Assembly: GCA_963989385.1 (NCBI GenBank)
Contig: OZ022498.1
Location: forward strand, 7,757,501 to 7,821,500
Direction: 5' to 3'
DNA from: Ctena decussata
Lineage: Eukaryota; Mollusca; Bivalvia; Lucinida; Lucinidae
DNA: 64,000 bases
Of the stretch, positions 45,929 through 56,569 are shown in pieces. A model generated the notes under the pieces. The model was given only the letters and a program-made list of their open reading frames with translations. It was not told the DNA's origin and searched no databases. A program made the translations under genes and the position numbers. Numbering within the stretch: the first letter of the stretch is position 1; every line of letters starts with the position of its first letter.

Positions 45929-46268
45929 TATGTATATGCAAATATATAATGACGTATAATACTCTGTCTTTGGCATGACTGTGTTAGTGGATCCATTTGA
46001 ATTCAGTTATGCTGTGTGCCAAGAAGTCCATGTCTCACCTTAAATATAAGATGTGTTTTATCTTTTATCTATACAAATCCCTCCATCTCACTTCTTTTTC
46101 TTAACTGTTCACTTTTGTTATTTCAATTAACCCCCTTTTGCACTCGCATACCAAAAAAAAAACGTCTAATGTCCTCCACGGAGGTTAAGACGTAACGGAA
46201 GAAAGAAAGAAAGAATGTACTTAGGAAAAGAAGGAAATAAATAGAAATGCTTTTCAGAGAAAAACTGA

Positions 46269-47650
46269 TGTCCCCCCACCAGCCCATTTTCCATCCCCTC
46301 TAATGAATAAAAAGCCTGTACAGATAAAATATCTATGCAAGTTTGGACAAAATCTATCCGCTGGTTCTAAAGATATCCTATATAGAAGACTATGTCCTTC
46401 AAAAATGGGTCAAGGTCACCAACTACTAAACATGTCTTAAACTGTCACAACGATACATTCATACATTCATGCAAGTCTGATGAATATCCATCCACTGGTT
46501 CAAGATATCTCATTTTTAAGAGAGAAAAATACGCATTTGTAAGATAGCTTTTGACCTTGAAAATGGGGTCAAGGTCATCAAAACACAGTACACTCTACAC
46601 TGTCCCATAGGTAATCTATGAAAGTAAAGTGGAAACAAGCAAAGGCTAAAGAGATACATCAATTTTAGTGAAAATTTTTACATATCTAAATCCTCCTGTG
46701 ACCTTGAAAATGAGGTCAAGGTCACCAAAATTTTGTTCAGCTCTTAAACTTTTCCAAATCATGTATCCACGAAAGTTTGGCGAAATTCCATGCATTTGTT
46801 CAGGAGATATTGTGGGTACAAGAAATTGCCATGTTAGTCCTCCAGTGACCTTTAGAATAAGGTCAAAGTCACCAAAATCTAAACAGCTCATAAACTTGTC
46901 CCAATTATGTGTCCAGGAAAGTTTGGTGATATTCCATCCATTGGTTCAGGAGATATAGTGGGTACAAGAAATTGTCATCCAAGTCCTCCAGTGACCTTGA
47001 AAATGAGGTCAAGGTCACCAAAATCTAATCAGCTCAAAAACTTGTCCCAATAATGTATCCATGCAAGTTTTGTGAAATTCCATCCATTGGTTCAGGAGAT
47101 GTAGTGGGTACAAGAAATTGTCATCTAAGTCCTCCAGTGACCTTGAAAAAAAGTCAAGGTCACTAAAATCTTATCGGCTCTTACACTTGTCCCAATAATA
47201 TATCCATGAAAGTTTGGTGAAATTCCATCCATTGGTTCAAGAGATATCGCGCATACAAGAAATTGGGTACAAGAAATTGTCATCTAAGTCATCCAGTGAC
47301 CTTGAAAACAAGGTCAAGGTCACCAAAATCTAAACAGCTCTTACACTTGTCCCAATGATGTATCCATGCAAGTTTGGTGAAATTCCATGTATTGGTTCAA
47401 GAGATATCGTGCATACAAGAAATTGTCATCTAAGTCCTCTTGTGACCTTGAAAATGAGGTCAAGGTCACCAAAATCTAATCAGCTCATAAGCTTGTCCAA
47501 ATAATGTATCCAGGCAAGTTTGGTGAAATTCCATCCATTGGTTGAAGAGATACCGCGCATACAAGAATCTGCCACGCCAACGCCGACGCAGACGCCGACG
47601 GGATCCGCACTGAAAACAATATGTCCCCCCTCACCTTTGGTGGGGGGACA
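46269..47650. repeat. Array of ~150-bp units bounded by TGTCCCCCCACC / GGTGGGGGGACA
   Basis: Eight units can be followed by their everted motif TGACCTTGAAAATGAGGTCA then AGGTCACCAAAAT: one degenerate at about 46398, then at about 46552, 46698, 46848, 46992, 47138, 47298 and 47443. Other shared parts are ATCCATGCAAGTTTGGTGAA, ATTCCATCCATTGGTTCA and GAGATATCGTGGGTACAAGA then AATTGTCATC. The block starts TGTCCCCCCACC and ends with TGTCCCCCCTCACCTTTGGT then GGGGGGACA. Both open frames at 46646-46958 are read through it. Its build is analogous to the 42-43 kb array but the unit differs. Confidence 0.88.
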
Positions 47651-47671
47651 TAATTAATATTCCAGTCGTCG

Positions 47672-47751
47672 GATAGCGACGGTGAGCCGCGAACTCACGA
47701 CCTTCCGGTGACTTAACCAAGCGACTCTAACCACTCGACTACCGGCGCCAA
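47672..47751 (-). repeat. tRNA-derived SINE head
   Basis: On the minus strand it reads GGCGCCGGTAGTCGAGTGGT then TAGAGTCG (A box) and GGTCGTGAGTTCGCGGCTCA (B box). The would-be acceptor strands do not pair, so it is a SINE or tRNA pseudogene, not a working tRNA. It abuts the end of the 46-47 kb array. Confidence 0.5.
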
Positions 47752-48539
47752 TAATATAATGATAGCAAGTAATAATAAAATCATAGTCCGAACGAAAATG
47801 AAATAATTGATAAGAAAATAAATGCATAAATAATGAACAAGGAAATGAAAACATGCCAGAGCTGCATAACTTAAGCTGTAACATGCATCTTCAAGTTTAT
47901 GTTACGCAGCTACTATGCTAATCATTTCTTAAACAGATTCTTCATCAAGATTACTTTCAGAAATGCGAATATTTTAATTATCTTCTTTTCCTGAATCTAA
48001 CCTGCTGAGATAAATGACAAAGATAAAGTATCACTTCATTTAATTACATTCTTTAAACAAATACATTTTGCAATGTTTGCGGAAACCTCATTTGTAAAAC
48101 TAAAAAATCATATTGCTGAATTGCTTTACATTAAAACTCTCAAAGTTAGTACAAGCAGGTTGACGAGACAAGAAGACGCTGTGGCATAATGACATAATTA
48201 GAAATGGGGACGACAAATCTATGAACGAACAGTGTAACTTCAGGAAGGAACTAGTCCATGAAAATAATATTGTTCTGAAACATCACCGTAAACCGCTACT
48301 TAGTCCTCACATCCTGATAGAAGGTGCCGATATCATGCCTAGATCTTCAATCGTTCTCTGGATGAAAGTATTTTCCCTCTACTTAGAAATACGGATATGT
48401 CTCACCAACTTACAAATAAGAAGATAGGTCACTACCATCGGACAATACTCACAATAGACCCTTCAAATCATTGAACTTACACGTTTCTTATGACTATGTG
48501 ACTGCAAATCGGATCTAAACTCATTTACACTCAGACACA
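47752..48539. other. No feature recognised
   Basis: AT-rich noncoding sequence with only short frames. The 68-codon frame at 48221-48427 has no domain. Confidence 0.35.
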
Positions 48540-49365
48540 ACCACGCCTTTGGCAGGGTCTGGCGCGGCGGCTTGCCTCACAAACCACCAGCACTTATCTC
48601 CATTTTATAGCTTGTGTAGGTTTTGTCGAGATTTTGCAACCAGGGCTCCTAGTTCCTCCTCTTCCTCAGCAAGAACGTTAGTGACATCGGCAAACCGCAG
48701 ATTGGTAACAGTTCTGCCGCCTATGCTAGCTTTTCCATCATATTCTACCAGAACATCAGACATAATCCTTCCAAAACAATGTTGAAGAGGATGGATGAGA
48801 GAAGGTATCCGTGCCTGACTCTAGTTGTTGTTTTAAATCATTCTCCCGATCGGCCATTCATGTGACTGCACTTATAGCCTTCTTGTCATAGAGGTGCTCA
48901 GTGGCGCGTACTAGATTGGCCTTGATATTGTACTTCCGCATTGTGGCCCATAAGGCTGCATGCCGTACCTGTCAAATGCTTTTTTGAAATCTATAAAGAT
49001 ATGGCACAGTTTTTTGCTGATGTTGTAGGTACTTTTCACTCAGGATTCTGTAATGATCCATCGGACTCTGAACCCAGTCTGATAAGGCTGGTGGTTCTGT
49101 AGTTCTGGAAGAGCTCTATGTTGCATTTTTGCTTTTTCCAGGGAGTGTAATAATCAGCGACTGAGTCCATGGGGTCGGCCATTCTCCTGTTTTCCCAAAT
49201 CAAGTTATAGATGTTTCTTAAACCATCAATCATAGTCTCCCCGCCTGCTTGAATACATTCTGCTGGTATATTATCAACCCCGGCGGACTTCCCCTTTTTC
49301 AGCGCTGCTACTGCGATTTCAACTTCATCACGAATGATCGTTTGTAGATCTTCCTGTGGGTGCTA
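48540..49365 (-). pseudogene. Degenerate non-LTR reverse transcriptase, antisense
   Basis: Reading the minus strand from 49365, fragments in shifting frames give IIRDEVEIAVAALKK, GKSAGVDNIPAECIQAGGE, a region ending NYRTTSLI, then IFIDFKKAF, a region equal to FGRIMSDVLVEYDGKASIGG and RTVTNLRFADVTNVLAEEEE. These are the fingers, palm A (FIDFKKAFD) and palm C (LRFADD) blocks of a polymerase; the catalytic FADD reads FADV here, so it is dead even apart from stops. The order and spacing match one family of mollusc endonuclease/RT elements, probably the same kind as 27750-28336. Confidence 0.8.
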
Positions 49366-49695
49366 ATTGTAGTCTAGAACCATGCCACTTTTTTGCACCC
49401 AGTCTCGGAGTCCTCAGAAATCTCCCATTTGTATCGTGCTTGATCAATTTGGTAAAACGTTCCGAAATGACAAATTGGTATTATTCATTCTATCATTATA
49501 CGCAATATAGGCCTATGTTTATCATTATACACAATATAGGCCTATATTGCTAATAACAGAACAATAAAGAAAATCTTAGTAAAAATTGCTTTTTGATATT
49601 CCATAACGCCTAGCGTCTCAAAATGTGACCTTTACATACAGTGTAGACCCAGATTGGACATCGCAAATAGCAGCGTCTGATCAGGAGCTGGCCCA

Positions 49696-49832
49696 GAGGA
49701 TATAAAACTTGAGTACATTCTTAAACTCAAAATAAAGCACACTGATTGTCTGCTTCCGAGCACATGCTCGGAAACAGCCAATCAGTGTACTTTATTTTGA
49801 GTTTAAGATTATTCTCAAGTTTTATAACCTCG
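49696..49832. repeat. Long hairpin, ~65-bp arms
   Basis: GAGGATATAAAACTTGAG at the left pairs with CTCAAGTTTTATAACCTCG at the right; CTCAAAATAAAGCACACTGA and TCAGTGTACTTTATTTTGAG form the inner arms, closing on CCGAGCACATGCTCGG. Few mismatches. It is possibly a solo foldback MITE. Confidence 0.75.
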
Positions 49833-50301
49833 AACCCTGAATTGTTTGTATTAAACACAGGAATTTCTGAAAACAATATATCATATAATTGAAGCATATG
49901 CACTTTACATTGGAAATGTACCTGTCCAAACTGTTCATGTATAAAAATATAAATAAGTGCTGGGTTAGACGAACAATAGATACGGACTGAAATTAATTTT
50001 TCAACTCGAACAACTGACATAATAACGGAAAAGAAACTTGAGGCAGGTGAAACATGATGCTGAAGTTCTTTTCGTAGGCATATTTCTCATAGTCTACTTA
50101 CCATCTTCAGTTTAATACGGATTGATATGAAGAATTTGAAAACGAACGGAAAACGCAAAAGATTAAGTATGTATATTTTTATACGATTCTATTTGAATTG
50201 TATTTGTAACTGACAAACTAGAACAGTATCCGCATTCTGTTCAATATTTAACTTTATAAAATATAAATGCAAAGATATTCAGACGTGCATTTTGTTTTTA
50301 G

Positions 50302-50350
50302 GAAATACTGGATAAGTTTACTCTCGGAGGATTATACAATATTAACGCAA
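50302..50350 (+). CDS. Candidate 49-nt internal exon
   Basis: An acceptor (GACGTGCATTTTGTTTTTAG) and a donor (ACGCAA|GTATGT) bracket 49 nt that are open in one frame as EILDKFTLGGLYNINA. The MITE at 50358 starts seven bases after the donor. No partner exon was found and the length is short, so confidence is low. Confidence 0.2.
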
Positions 50351-50357
50351 GTATGTA

Positions 50358-50740
50358 CGGAACCCCGGAAGGGACATTTCCTTTCCGATATTTATCAGAA
50401 TAGAAATTGAGAGAAGAAAATGAAAACGGAACTCAAAATCACAAATATCTCATTTAACAACATATTGTGTCGTTTGAACGATATGAAATAGAATGGAAGT
50501 TAAAACAAGAAAACCAGAAAGGAAATTAAATCAAGAGAAACAGAAAAGAAATTGAAACAAAAAATATGCCGTTTTAACGCAGTATTATCTACTTTCCTTT
50601 TCCGATATTTATCAGAATAGAAATTGAAACAAGAAAATGAGAACGGAAATCAGACCATCAAATAGCTCGTTTAAACGACTTAATATATCGTTTAAACAAC
50701 ATACTTGCCGGAAAGGAAATGTCCCTTCCCGGGGGTTCCG
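50358..50740. mobile_element. Foldback MITE, ~31-bp ends, TA duplication
   Basis: CGGAACCCCGGAAGGGACAT then TTCCTTTCCG at 50358 is inverted at 50710-50740 (CGGAAAGGAAATGTCCCTTC then CCGGGGGTTCCG), with TA on each side. The interior contains direct repeats of TATTTATCAGAATAGAAATT followed by GAAAACGGAA. No gene. The TA duplication fits a Tc1/mariner-class origin. Confidence 0.8.
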
Positions 50741-50849
50741 TATTGATGCCAGTCTACTCTTCTAGCGGAACAGCGAACAGATCTATTCCAATTTTAGGGG
50801 TATCTAATTTTCATTTTAAAAATGATTTTCTTATTCGGAAATTTCTTGT

Positions 50850-50960
50850 ACCCAATGCAAACATTGTAGGCACTGGTCAGTCGCCGCGTCTTGTGGCGTC
50901 TGATCTGGTCTGCACTGTTTGACGAAACCCCTTTCTATGGTACACTGGGCATTAAAGAGT
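50850..50960. repeat. Repeat fragment shared with 45225-45335
   Basis: TTGTGGCGTCTGATCTGGTC then TGCACTGTTT and CTATGGTACACTGGGCATTA match the 45.2 kb copy in order. Noncoding. Confidence 0.5.
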
Positions 50961-51221
50961 AAATACCTGGTTTACATATACTAGTATATGGATACGGAAA
51001 TAAAATCTGATAAGTCTTCAGTTAAATTATCTTATAAAAGAATACAGTTTCAGATTGTTAGGTGACGTGCCAGGGATACTGAGGAATGAATGTTGGATCT
51101 TATCATCAGATATACTGTAACTATCTGCGACTAGATAATATCCTATTCATTTTATGCTCTTTTACAAATTTAATGTGCATTGAATATTGCCGTAGCAATC
51201 TTTTTTATTCTTTTTTTTTAT

Positions 51222-51267
51222 TTATTATCATTATTGTTATTATTACTATTATTATTATTATCATTAT

Positions 51268-51303
<36 letters not shown>
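51222..51303. repeat. (ATT)n followed by (ATC)n
   Basis: A degenerate TTATTA stretch passes into twelve uninterrupted ATC units (51268-51303). The two overlapping frames over it (poly-Ser, poly-His/Ile) are artefacts. Confidence 0.95.
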
Positions 51304-51694
51304 TCATAGTCTTGTTCTTGAATTTGCGATTTTTTTTTGTCTTGTTTTGTATTTTGAGTTTGCACCTTGTGAAAGAGCGATTAAAAGGTAAAATTCGACC
51401 TTCTAGGACTGTGTGTCTGAGACTGTTCGTTCTTGGTATGGCTGTGTGGTCGCTTGTCACAGGTTGGTTGTCTTGGGTTAAACGGCTCTTTGAGTCAGCA
51501 TTTCAATCTGTATCAAGCAGAGGGAAGAAGAAAAGCGATATGAAAGTGAGAGAAAAATATCCAAACAACCCCCACCCGCACCTACTATAAGCACAGGAAG
51601 CCCTAGTGTTAGTCGTATCCTAGTATAACGCCACGGCACTGAAAGTTACCTAGCGTCTTTGTCCGACCGCAACCACCCACATCATCATGTTTAG

Positions 51695-51775
51695 TGTCTT
51701 GTTATGGTTTAAGCCTCGTTTAGCTCTGTGATCACCTCTTTTGAGGGAAAAGAGGGTACTTGCTATGATTTTTTT
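51695..51775. repeat. Fragment shared with 14395-14530
   Basis: TCTTGTTATGGTTTAAGCCT then GTGATCACCTCTTTTGAGGG and GGTACTTGCTATGATTTT. The order matches the 14.4-kb copy. It lies directly left of a family C element. Confidence 0.35.
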
Positions 51776-51786
51776 TCTTTTATATA

Positions 51787-52053
51787 CAGTTAACTCTCGA
51801 TATCACGAACACTGATGTCTCAAAGTGCATTCTTATATCAAAAATATATTTGTACATATTTCCTATTTTTATTCAAATTTCAAGTCCAGATATCTCAAAC
51901 TATCGATATCTCCAAGTAAATTTGGGACCAGAAAATTTCAAGTCCAGATATCTCAAACTATCGATATCTCCAAGTAAAATTTAATGAAATGCTTCTGGGA
52001 CCAGAAAATTTACTTTGGGATGAATTTCGACATTGAGATATCGATACTTGACT
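51787..52053 (+). mobile_element. Family C MITE, copy 3, with internal duplication
   Basis: CAGTTAACTCTCGATATCAC follows a TA. The right end (GAGATATCGATACTTGACTC) is eroded. A segment AAATTTCAAGTCCAGATATC then TCAAACTATCGATATCTCCA occurs twice in a row (about 51872-51918 and 51936-51980), so this copy carries a tandem duplication not seen in copies 1 and 2. Confidence 0.75.
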
Positions 52054-52167
52054 CCATACAGATCAGTCTGATCTGGGTATGTACTGTTTGCTCATATCAG
52101 TCTTTTTGTTTTCCCTTCCTCGTGGTTAAATTGGTTAAATTGGTCTATCTGTTATGACGGCACGTTG

Positions 52168-52366
52168 GCTCGCAGTCAAAACTCATCTCAAATTACTAAT
52201 ATATCAAATTAAATTTTCTGGTCCCAAAAATTTTACTTTGAGATACCATACTTTGAGATAAAAGAAGCTGAAATGTAAATAAAAGTGGGAAATGTGTCCA
52301 AACTATGTTTTTGGATATACGAGGAATTTGAGATATCAGTGTTCAGACATATCGAAAGATACAGGC
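52168..52366 (-). mobile_element. Family C MITE, copy 4 (diverged)
   Basis: CAGTCAAAACTCATCTCAAA, TTAAATTTTCTGGTCCCAAA and TTTGAGATATCAGTGTTCAG then ACATATCGAAAG follow the family in reverse orientation. Ends are eroded. It lies 115 bp from copy 3 and 27 bp from family A copy 10. Confidence 0.65.
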
Positions 52367-52392
52367 AAGCTGTATACAAAATAAAACCTATT

Positions 52393-52629
52393 TGAGCTGC
52401 GAGACGAGAAACCAACAAAGTGGTTGTGCGCCAAGCTCAGCCTCAGATCAGCCTGGGCATCCACCCAGTCTAATCGGAATCTTCGCTGTCCGCATGGAGG
52501 TAGCTTAGTCCCTTAGCTACCCTTTAAGCGCTTGGCGAAGAGTCTGACCAGACTGGACGGATGCCCAGGCTGATCTGAGTCTGTGTAGGGCGCACTACCA
52601 CTTTTTTGGTTTTCTCATGTCGCGGCACA
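52393..52629. mobile_element. Family A palindromic MITE, copy 10
   Basis: It starts TGAGCTGCGAGACGAGAAAC and ends TTTCTCATGTCGCGGCACA. The middle orientation is reversed compared with copy 9: AATCTTCGCTGTCCGCATGG precedes CCTTTAAGCGCTTGGCGAAG, as in copies 11 to 13. Confidence 0.9.
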
Positions 52630-53107
52630 TTTGTTTTCGATTTCAGTCTTCGACACTAAAAGTAAAGCCAAGAGTGTCTAGTTTCATTTCAAACCTGTGT
52701 TCTATAAGCCATTGTAGTCGTCATGCGTCTTATCAATGCTTTCTTATCAACAAACACAATCATTCATTTCAGCGCATGAAAAAAAACTTGATCTAATTTG
52801 TAAGGGGTTATCTCGTCATCAGTCTCGATTTTTGGTATTGATTATACCGTAAATTGCCTAAACAGGCTCTGAAAAGTTTTCCGCTGGAAACAAGGAACAC
52901 TGGCAGCCAGGGAAGAAAACAGGAGACTTAGATTTTTCAGTTTCTTTACGATTCACATTCTGCGTCATCTAGGAAAAGTATTGTGAAAATCAGATCTGCT
53001 ATTGTATGATAGAAATGCGTACATGACTACAAAGACGCAACGGAAGGGTGTAGGGGCGTGGGGGTTGATTCCCATCTCCAATGAAGACCACTCGTAAAGG
53101 AAAAATC

Positions 53108-53182
53108 ATTACGCTCTTTCTCTGTCCCTTTCTCTGTCTCTCCCTCTCTTTATCTCTCTGTCTCTGTCTCGATACATCTCAA

Positions 53183-53222
<40 letters not shown>
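53108..53222. repeat. (CT)n-rich low-complexity tract
   Basis: Degenerate CTCTTTCTCTGTCCCTTTCT sequence leads into an uninterrupted CT run at about 53183-53222. The Arg/Glu-rich minus-strand frame at 53109-53309 is its translation. Confidence 0.9.
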
Positions 53223-53225
<3 letters not shown>

Positions 53226-53334
53226 AAATAGTGATCTTTCATGGCGGTGTATGTACATACAACATAGAAATAAAGGTGAATGTATACACCTCCAAGTTTG
53301 TTTCACCAATTTTTTATAAAGGAAGACATCTTTC

Positions 53335-53500
53335 GAGACTTCCTGTTTGTTTCCCTGGACAACCTAGCCCTTCCAAAATGGGGTCTATTCTTAAACGAAA
53401 GAATTTGCTCCTACAGGAGCAAATTCTTTCCTTTAAGGATTGACCCAAATTAACTGCGGAGGCAAAAGGAAAACGGCAGAGTTGCCTCCCCTGAATGTTT
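53335..53500. mobile_element. Family D hairpin, copy 1
   Basis: ACGAAAGAATTTGCTCCTAC pairs with GTAGGAGCAAATTCTTTC-type sequence (AGGAGCAAATTCTTTCCTTT). Wider arms hold CTTCCTGTTTGTTTCCCTGG at the left and GGAGGCAAAAGGAAAACGGC then AGAGTTGCCTCCCC at the right. A complete palindromic MITE of about 165 bp. Confidence 0.7.
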
Positions 53501-53566
53501 ATCATTCACCTAAATGCCTCTGAGAAGTTAGTATAATAAATGTTGTATTCCTAGAAGACCAATAAA

Positions 53567-53804
53567 TGAGCCGCGACACGAGAAAACCAACAATGTGGTT
53601 GTGCGCCCAGCGCAGACTCAGATCATCCTGGGCATCCGCCCAGTCTGATCAGAGTCTTCGCTGTCCGCATGGCAGTAGCTTAGAGCCTTAGCTACCCTTT
53701 CAGCGCTTAGCGAAGAGCCTGATCCGACTGGGCGGATGCCTAGGCTGATCTGAGCCTGCGCTTGGCGCACAACCACATTGTTGGTTTTCTCGTGTCGCGG
53801 CTCA
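53567..53804. mobile_element. Family A palindromic MITE, copy 11, flanked by a 26-bp direct repeat
   Basis: It starts TGAGCCGCGACACGAGAAAA and ends TTTTCTCGTGTCGCGGCTCA. Directly outside, TGTTGTATTCCTAGAAGACC then AATAAA (53541-53566) recurs as TGTTATATTCCTAGAAGACC then GATAAA (53807-53832), 24 of 26 identical. That is far longer than the duplication expected of a cut-and-paste MITE. Confidence 0.92.
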
Positions 53805-54302
53805 AATGTTATATTCCTAGAAGACCGATAAATAGACTTATGCCCTCTTTATAAACACCTCCTTTTCCACAAACGTTAAAAAAGAAAATTCACACATTTG
53901 TCACTCTGACATGTACAGGATATGTAATATGAAAACCTATGTCCTCAGGTCAGAGGCCCTGGCCTGATGCCCTGGTAGATACAGGATGCAAGATGAAAAG
54001 AGCGATCATATTACATTGTCATGTATGAATGTCTTTTTTACCGAACAGTCCGTACTGGGAATTGAGGACCATCCTGCATTTTGTTTTGGATAGTAGCTAT
54101 AAAGAAAATACGGCCTCTAATGTATCTACAAAAATTCTCTAAGTTTCATCAAATTGGCTATGAAGGTAAGCGGTCTCACAGTAAATACACAATGTTGAAA
54201 CGACTTTGAGTCAAGATTTTGAACGTATAATTTCAACTGTGTGTTGAGTTCTGTTCCAAATTGTGGAAAAACGATATTGTAAATTTGTATTTTTCACTGT
54301 CA

Positions 54303-54480
54303 TTTTCGTACCGCAAAGTTTTCTTCTTTCTTTCTTTTTTTTTTTTTTCTTTTTATTTATATTATATATTTTTTAATAATTTGCTTTGCTATATACATGT
54401 ATCACAAATCGGTAGTTCATAACAAGACGTTAAAATTTTAAGTGCATTTCACAAAAAAAAATACTGCCAGTTTTTTTTAG
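54303..54480. other. T-rich low-complexity region
   Basis: Long T/C-rich and A/T-rich runs (TTCTTTCTTTCTTTTTTTTT) with no other content recognised. Confidence 0.6.
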
Positions 54481-54550
54481 TTTTTGCTGAAAAATGTGAG
54501 AAGCTTTTAAAATACACTGCAAAAGTTTCTCACATTTTTTCAGCAAAAAT
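54481..54550. repeat. Hairpin, ~28-bp arms
   Basis: TTTTTGCTGAAAAATGTGAG then AAGCTTTT pairs with AAAAGTTTCTCACATTTTTT then CAGCAAAAA around a 12-nt loop, with one or two mismatches. No copy elsewhere in the window. Confidence 0.7.
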
Positions 54551-56280
54551 AATGGCGCACTTGAATTTATGTGTACCAGAAGACTTAGCGAATCCTGAAC
54601 TAACGATTTCAATAAGCTAATGATGCTTTGAACAACTGGGCCAAGTTGTATTAGTCAGCAATTAAAATTCTCATAGTCCCACCAGTAGGAAAAACGTCTA
54701 AAAACAAATCGCTATGAAAAATGGCTAAACTTTCACGTCTCATGATAAAAAGTGTAGTGACGTATATATTGAGTCATATAACTGACAAATTATAGGGGGA
54801 ACATGTTTTTGAAAAAATGACCACTCGCAGTTTCCTTTTCTGGTTCCCCGTCGAACGGGACATTGAATGCCCCACGCCTGTACATTGTATTTTCAATTTT
54901 TATTCAAGTTTATATTAACATCGAAAGTATGTTAGTTTTATTGCCAGCTAAAATACCCCCATAATATTTTAAACCGTTTAAAGATTGTCTCCCTCGTTTA
55001 TTTCATGTTTTCAGAAACAAATATTTTAACAAAATTTCGTTAGACAATATGTAATAATCTCATTATTAACCGTAAAAGTTTTGAGAAAATGCGTATTTAT
55101 TCGATAAATGTGGAATGAAAAATAATCTTCAAATTAAAATGCAAATTACCTATTTCCTCACGGCCTGTAAGAATATCGATTTTGACAACGTGTGTCATGT
55201 GATCAGGTAGAGGCATTTTTCTTATTCGTGCACGTAATTGTGACGTATGAATAAATTATTTTTGTCCAATAATGCGATTTCAACCGCGGTCCGCGATTGT
55301 ATAAAAACCCATCTTATTTTTTGTTTAAAGTCACTTTTATCAAATATTATTATCTAAACTCTAATTCAAATGTTTAGTTAGACCATGTCGGAGGTATTGC
55401 ATGAAATAATTCATCAAATCATTTTTGTTATTATTATAAAGGGAGTATATCTTTAACTGTAATGAGAAGCTTGCAGCGATTCCTCTCAATAGATATTTCA
55501 TTTATTTATACGACTGATGATAGAGGTGTGGGGCCTATAAGTGCAAACTTTAAAACAAAAAATATAATTTTCGTTCTGTCACTAGTTTGTTTTCCCATTC
55601 ACTGTTCCCAGGCTGATATGGGTCATGGTTGTTCAGACCAGCCCTTAGGCCACTATTCTCGTATCACGGTTAATATAACCCCTGTTCTTTGGGTTCTTAT
55701 TCTTTTGTTCTCTCTATCCGTCTATCCCCCCTCCCCCCTCCCCCCTCAACCCCCGCACATAAGTCTCCTTGACCTGCAGGCCTACTTGGCGAAGGAAGTA
55801 GGTGATAGACAAGAGGATACGATAATAGGATACAAGATGGTACAGGATAAAATCCATTTTTCGCTACCGTGAAAAGTAAAATTGCCACTCTGCAGAAACT
55901 ACAGTACTGTCCACATTTCATAGAACAAGAATCTTCAAGACTTTCTTGACATAAACGAGAGCACTATTTCATTTTGATTAGATTATAACCATATTGGTGT
56001 CATCTTCGCCTTTCTAACAGACAATTTGCGCCCCAAGACACAGAAATGAACATGATTTTTTGACAGAAATTTGCAATCTGATAAAGTGCAAAAGGCTCTT
56101 CCATAAATCTAGCCATCTGAAGGTTACTGCAAGAGTAATGACAAATACATGCGGCTTTTTGCAAATGATCATAAAAATAATGGTTTAAACTGGTGACGTA
56201 AAAATCAAAATTTAATGAAATGCTTCAAAATTCTGGATCTCAGTTTGATAGGCAATTATGGTGAACGTGTATAATTTTAA
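54551..56280. other. No confirmed gene; upstream region of the peptide gene
   Basis: Contains a 136-codon frame (55462-55872, +) with a C-rich stretch (CCCCCCTCCCCCCTCCCCCC at about 55726) and one hydrophobic run, but no domain, no conserved feature and no splice support; I do not call it. A TATA-like TATAAAAA lies at about 55299, with no transcript evidence. Confidence 0.35.
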
Positions 56281-56281
56281 G

Positions 56282-56460
56282 CAAAGCAACTCTGCCATTT
56301 TATTCTGTCTCCCTTCTCAATAGTGGTCATCTCTTAAAGAAAAGAATTTGCTCCTCTAGGAGCAAATTCTTTTCTTTAAGAGAAGACCTTTTTTGGAGGG
56401 GTTGTGTCTTCTAGGGAAGCAAACAGAAAGTCACAAAAGTTGTTCCCCTTGCCAAAATTT
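56282..56460. mobile_element. Family D hairpin, copy 2, next to the peptide gene
   Basis: A perfect inner hairpin is formed by TCTTAAAGAAAAGAATTTGC then TCCTC and AGGAGCAAATTCTTTTCTTT then AAGAGA. Wider arms carry GCAACTCTGCCATTTTATTC and GGAAGCAAACAGAAAGTCAC then AAAAGTTGTT. It ends about 110 bp before the splice acceptor of the peptide exon, hence in its presumed intron. Confidence 0.75.
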
Positions 56461-56569
56461 GTGGAGATATACTCTTAATACCCTAAACCCTTAGATATAT
56501 GAAATAGTTCACACTTCTAGATCCTAACGTTAGCTTCATAGGCAATTAAATGATTTTCTTTTCGTTTCA

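Noticed and set aside
46398..47600. Regular array considered as CRISPR-like
   Set aside because: Units are about 150 bp of continuous diverged tandem repeat without unique spacers, in an intron-containing eukaryotic genome.
47672..47751. tRNA gene candidate on the minus strand
   Set aside because: The 5' GGCGCCG does not pair with the expected 3' strand; best read as a SINE head or tRNA pseudogene.
51086..51590. Overlapping frames of 101 and 136 codons with poly-Ser or poly-His/Leu
   Set aside because: Both are driven by the (ATT)n/(ATC)n microsatellite.
55462..55872. 136-codon plus-strand frame upstream of the peptide gene
   Set aside because: One hydrophobic run and a C-rich (Pro) stretch but no recognisable domain, no splice signal tying it to the peptide gene, and composition that follows local low complexity.
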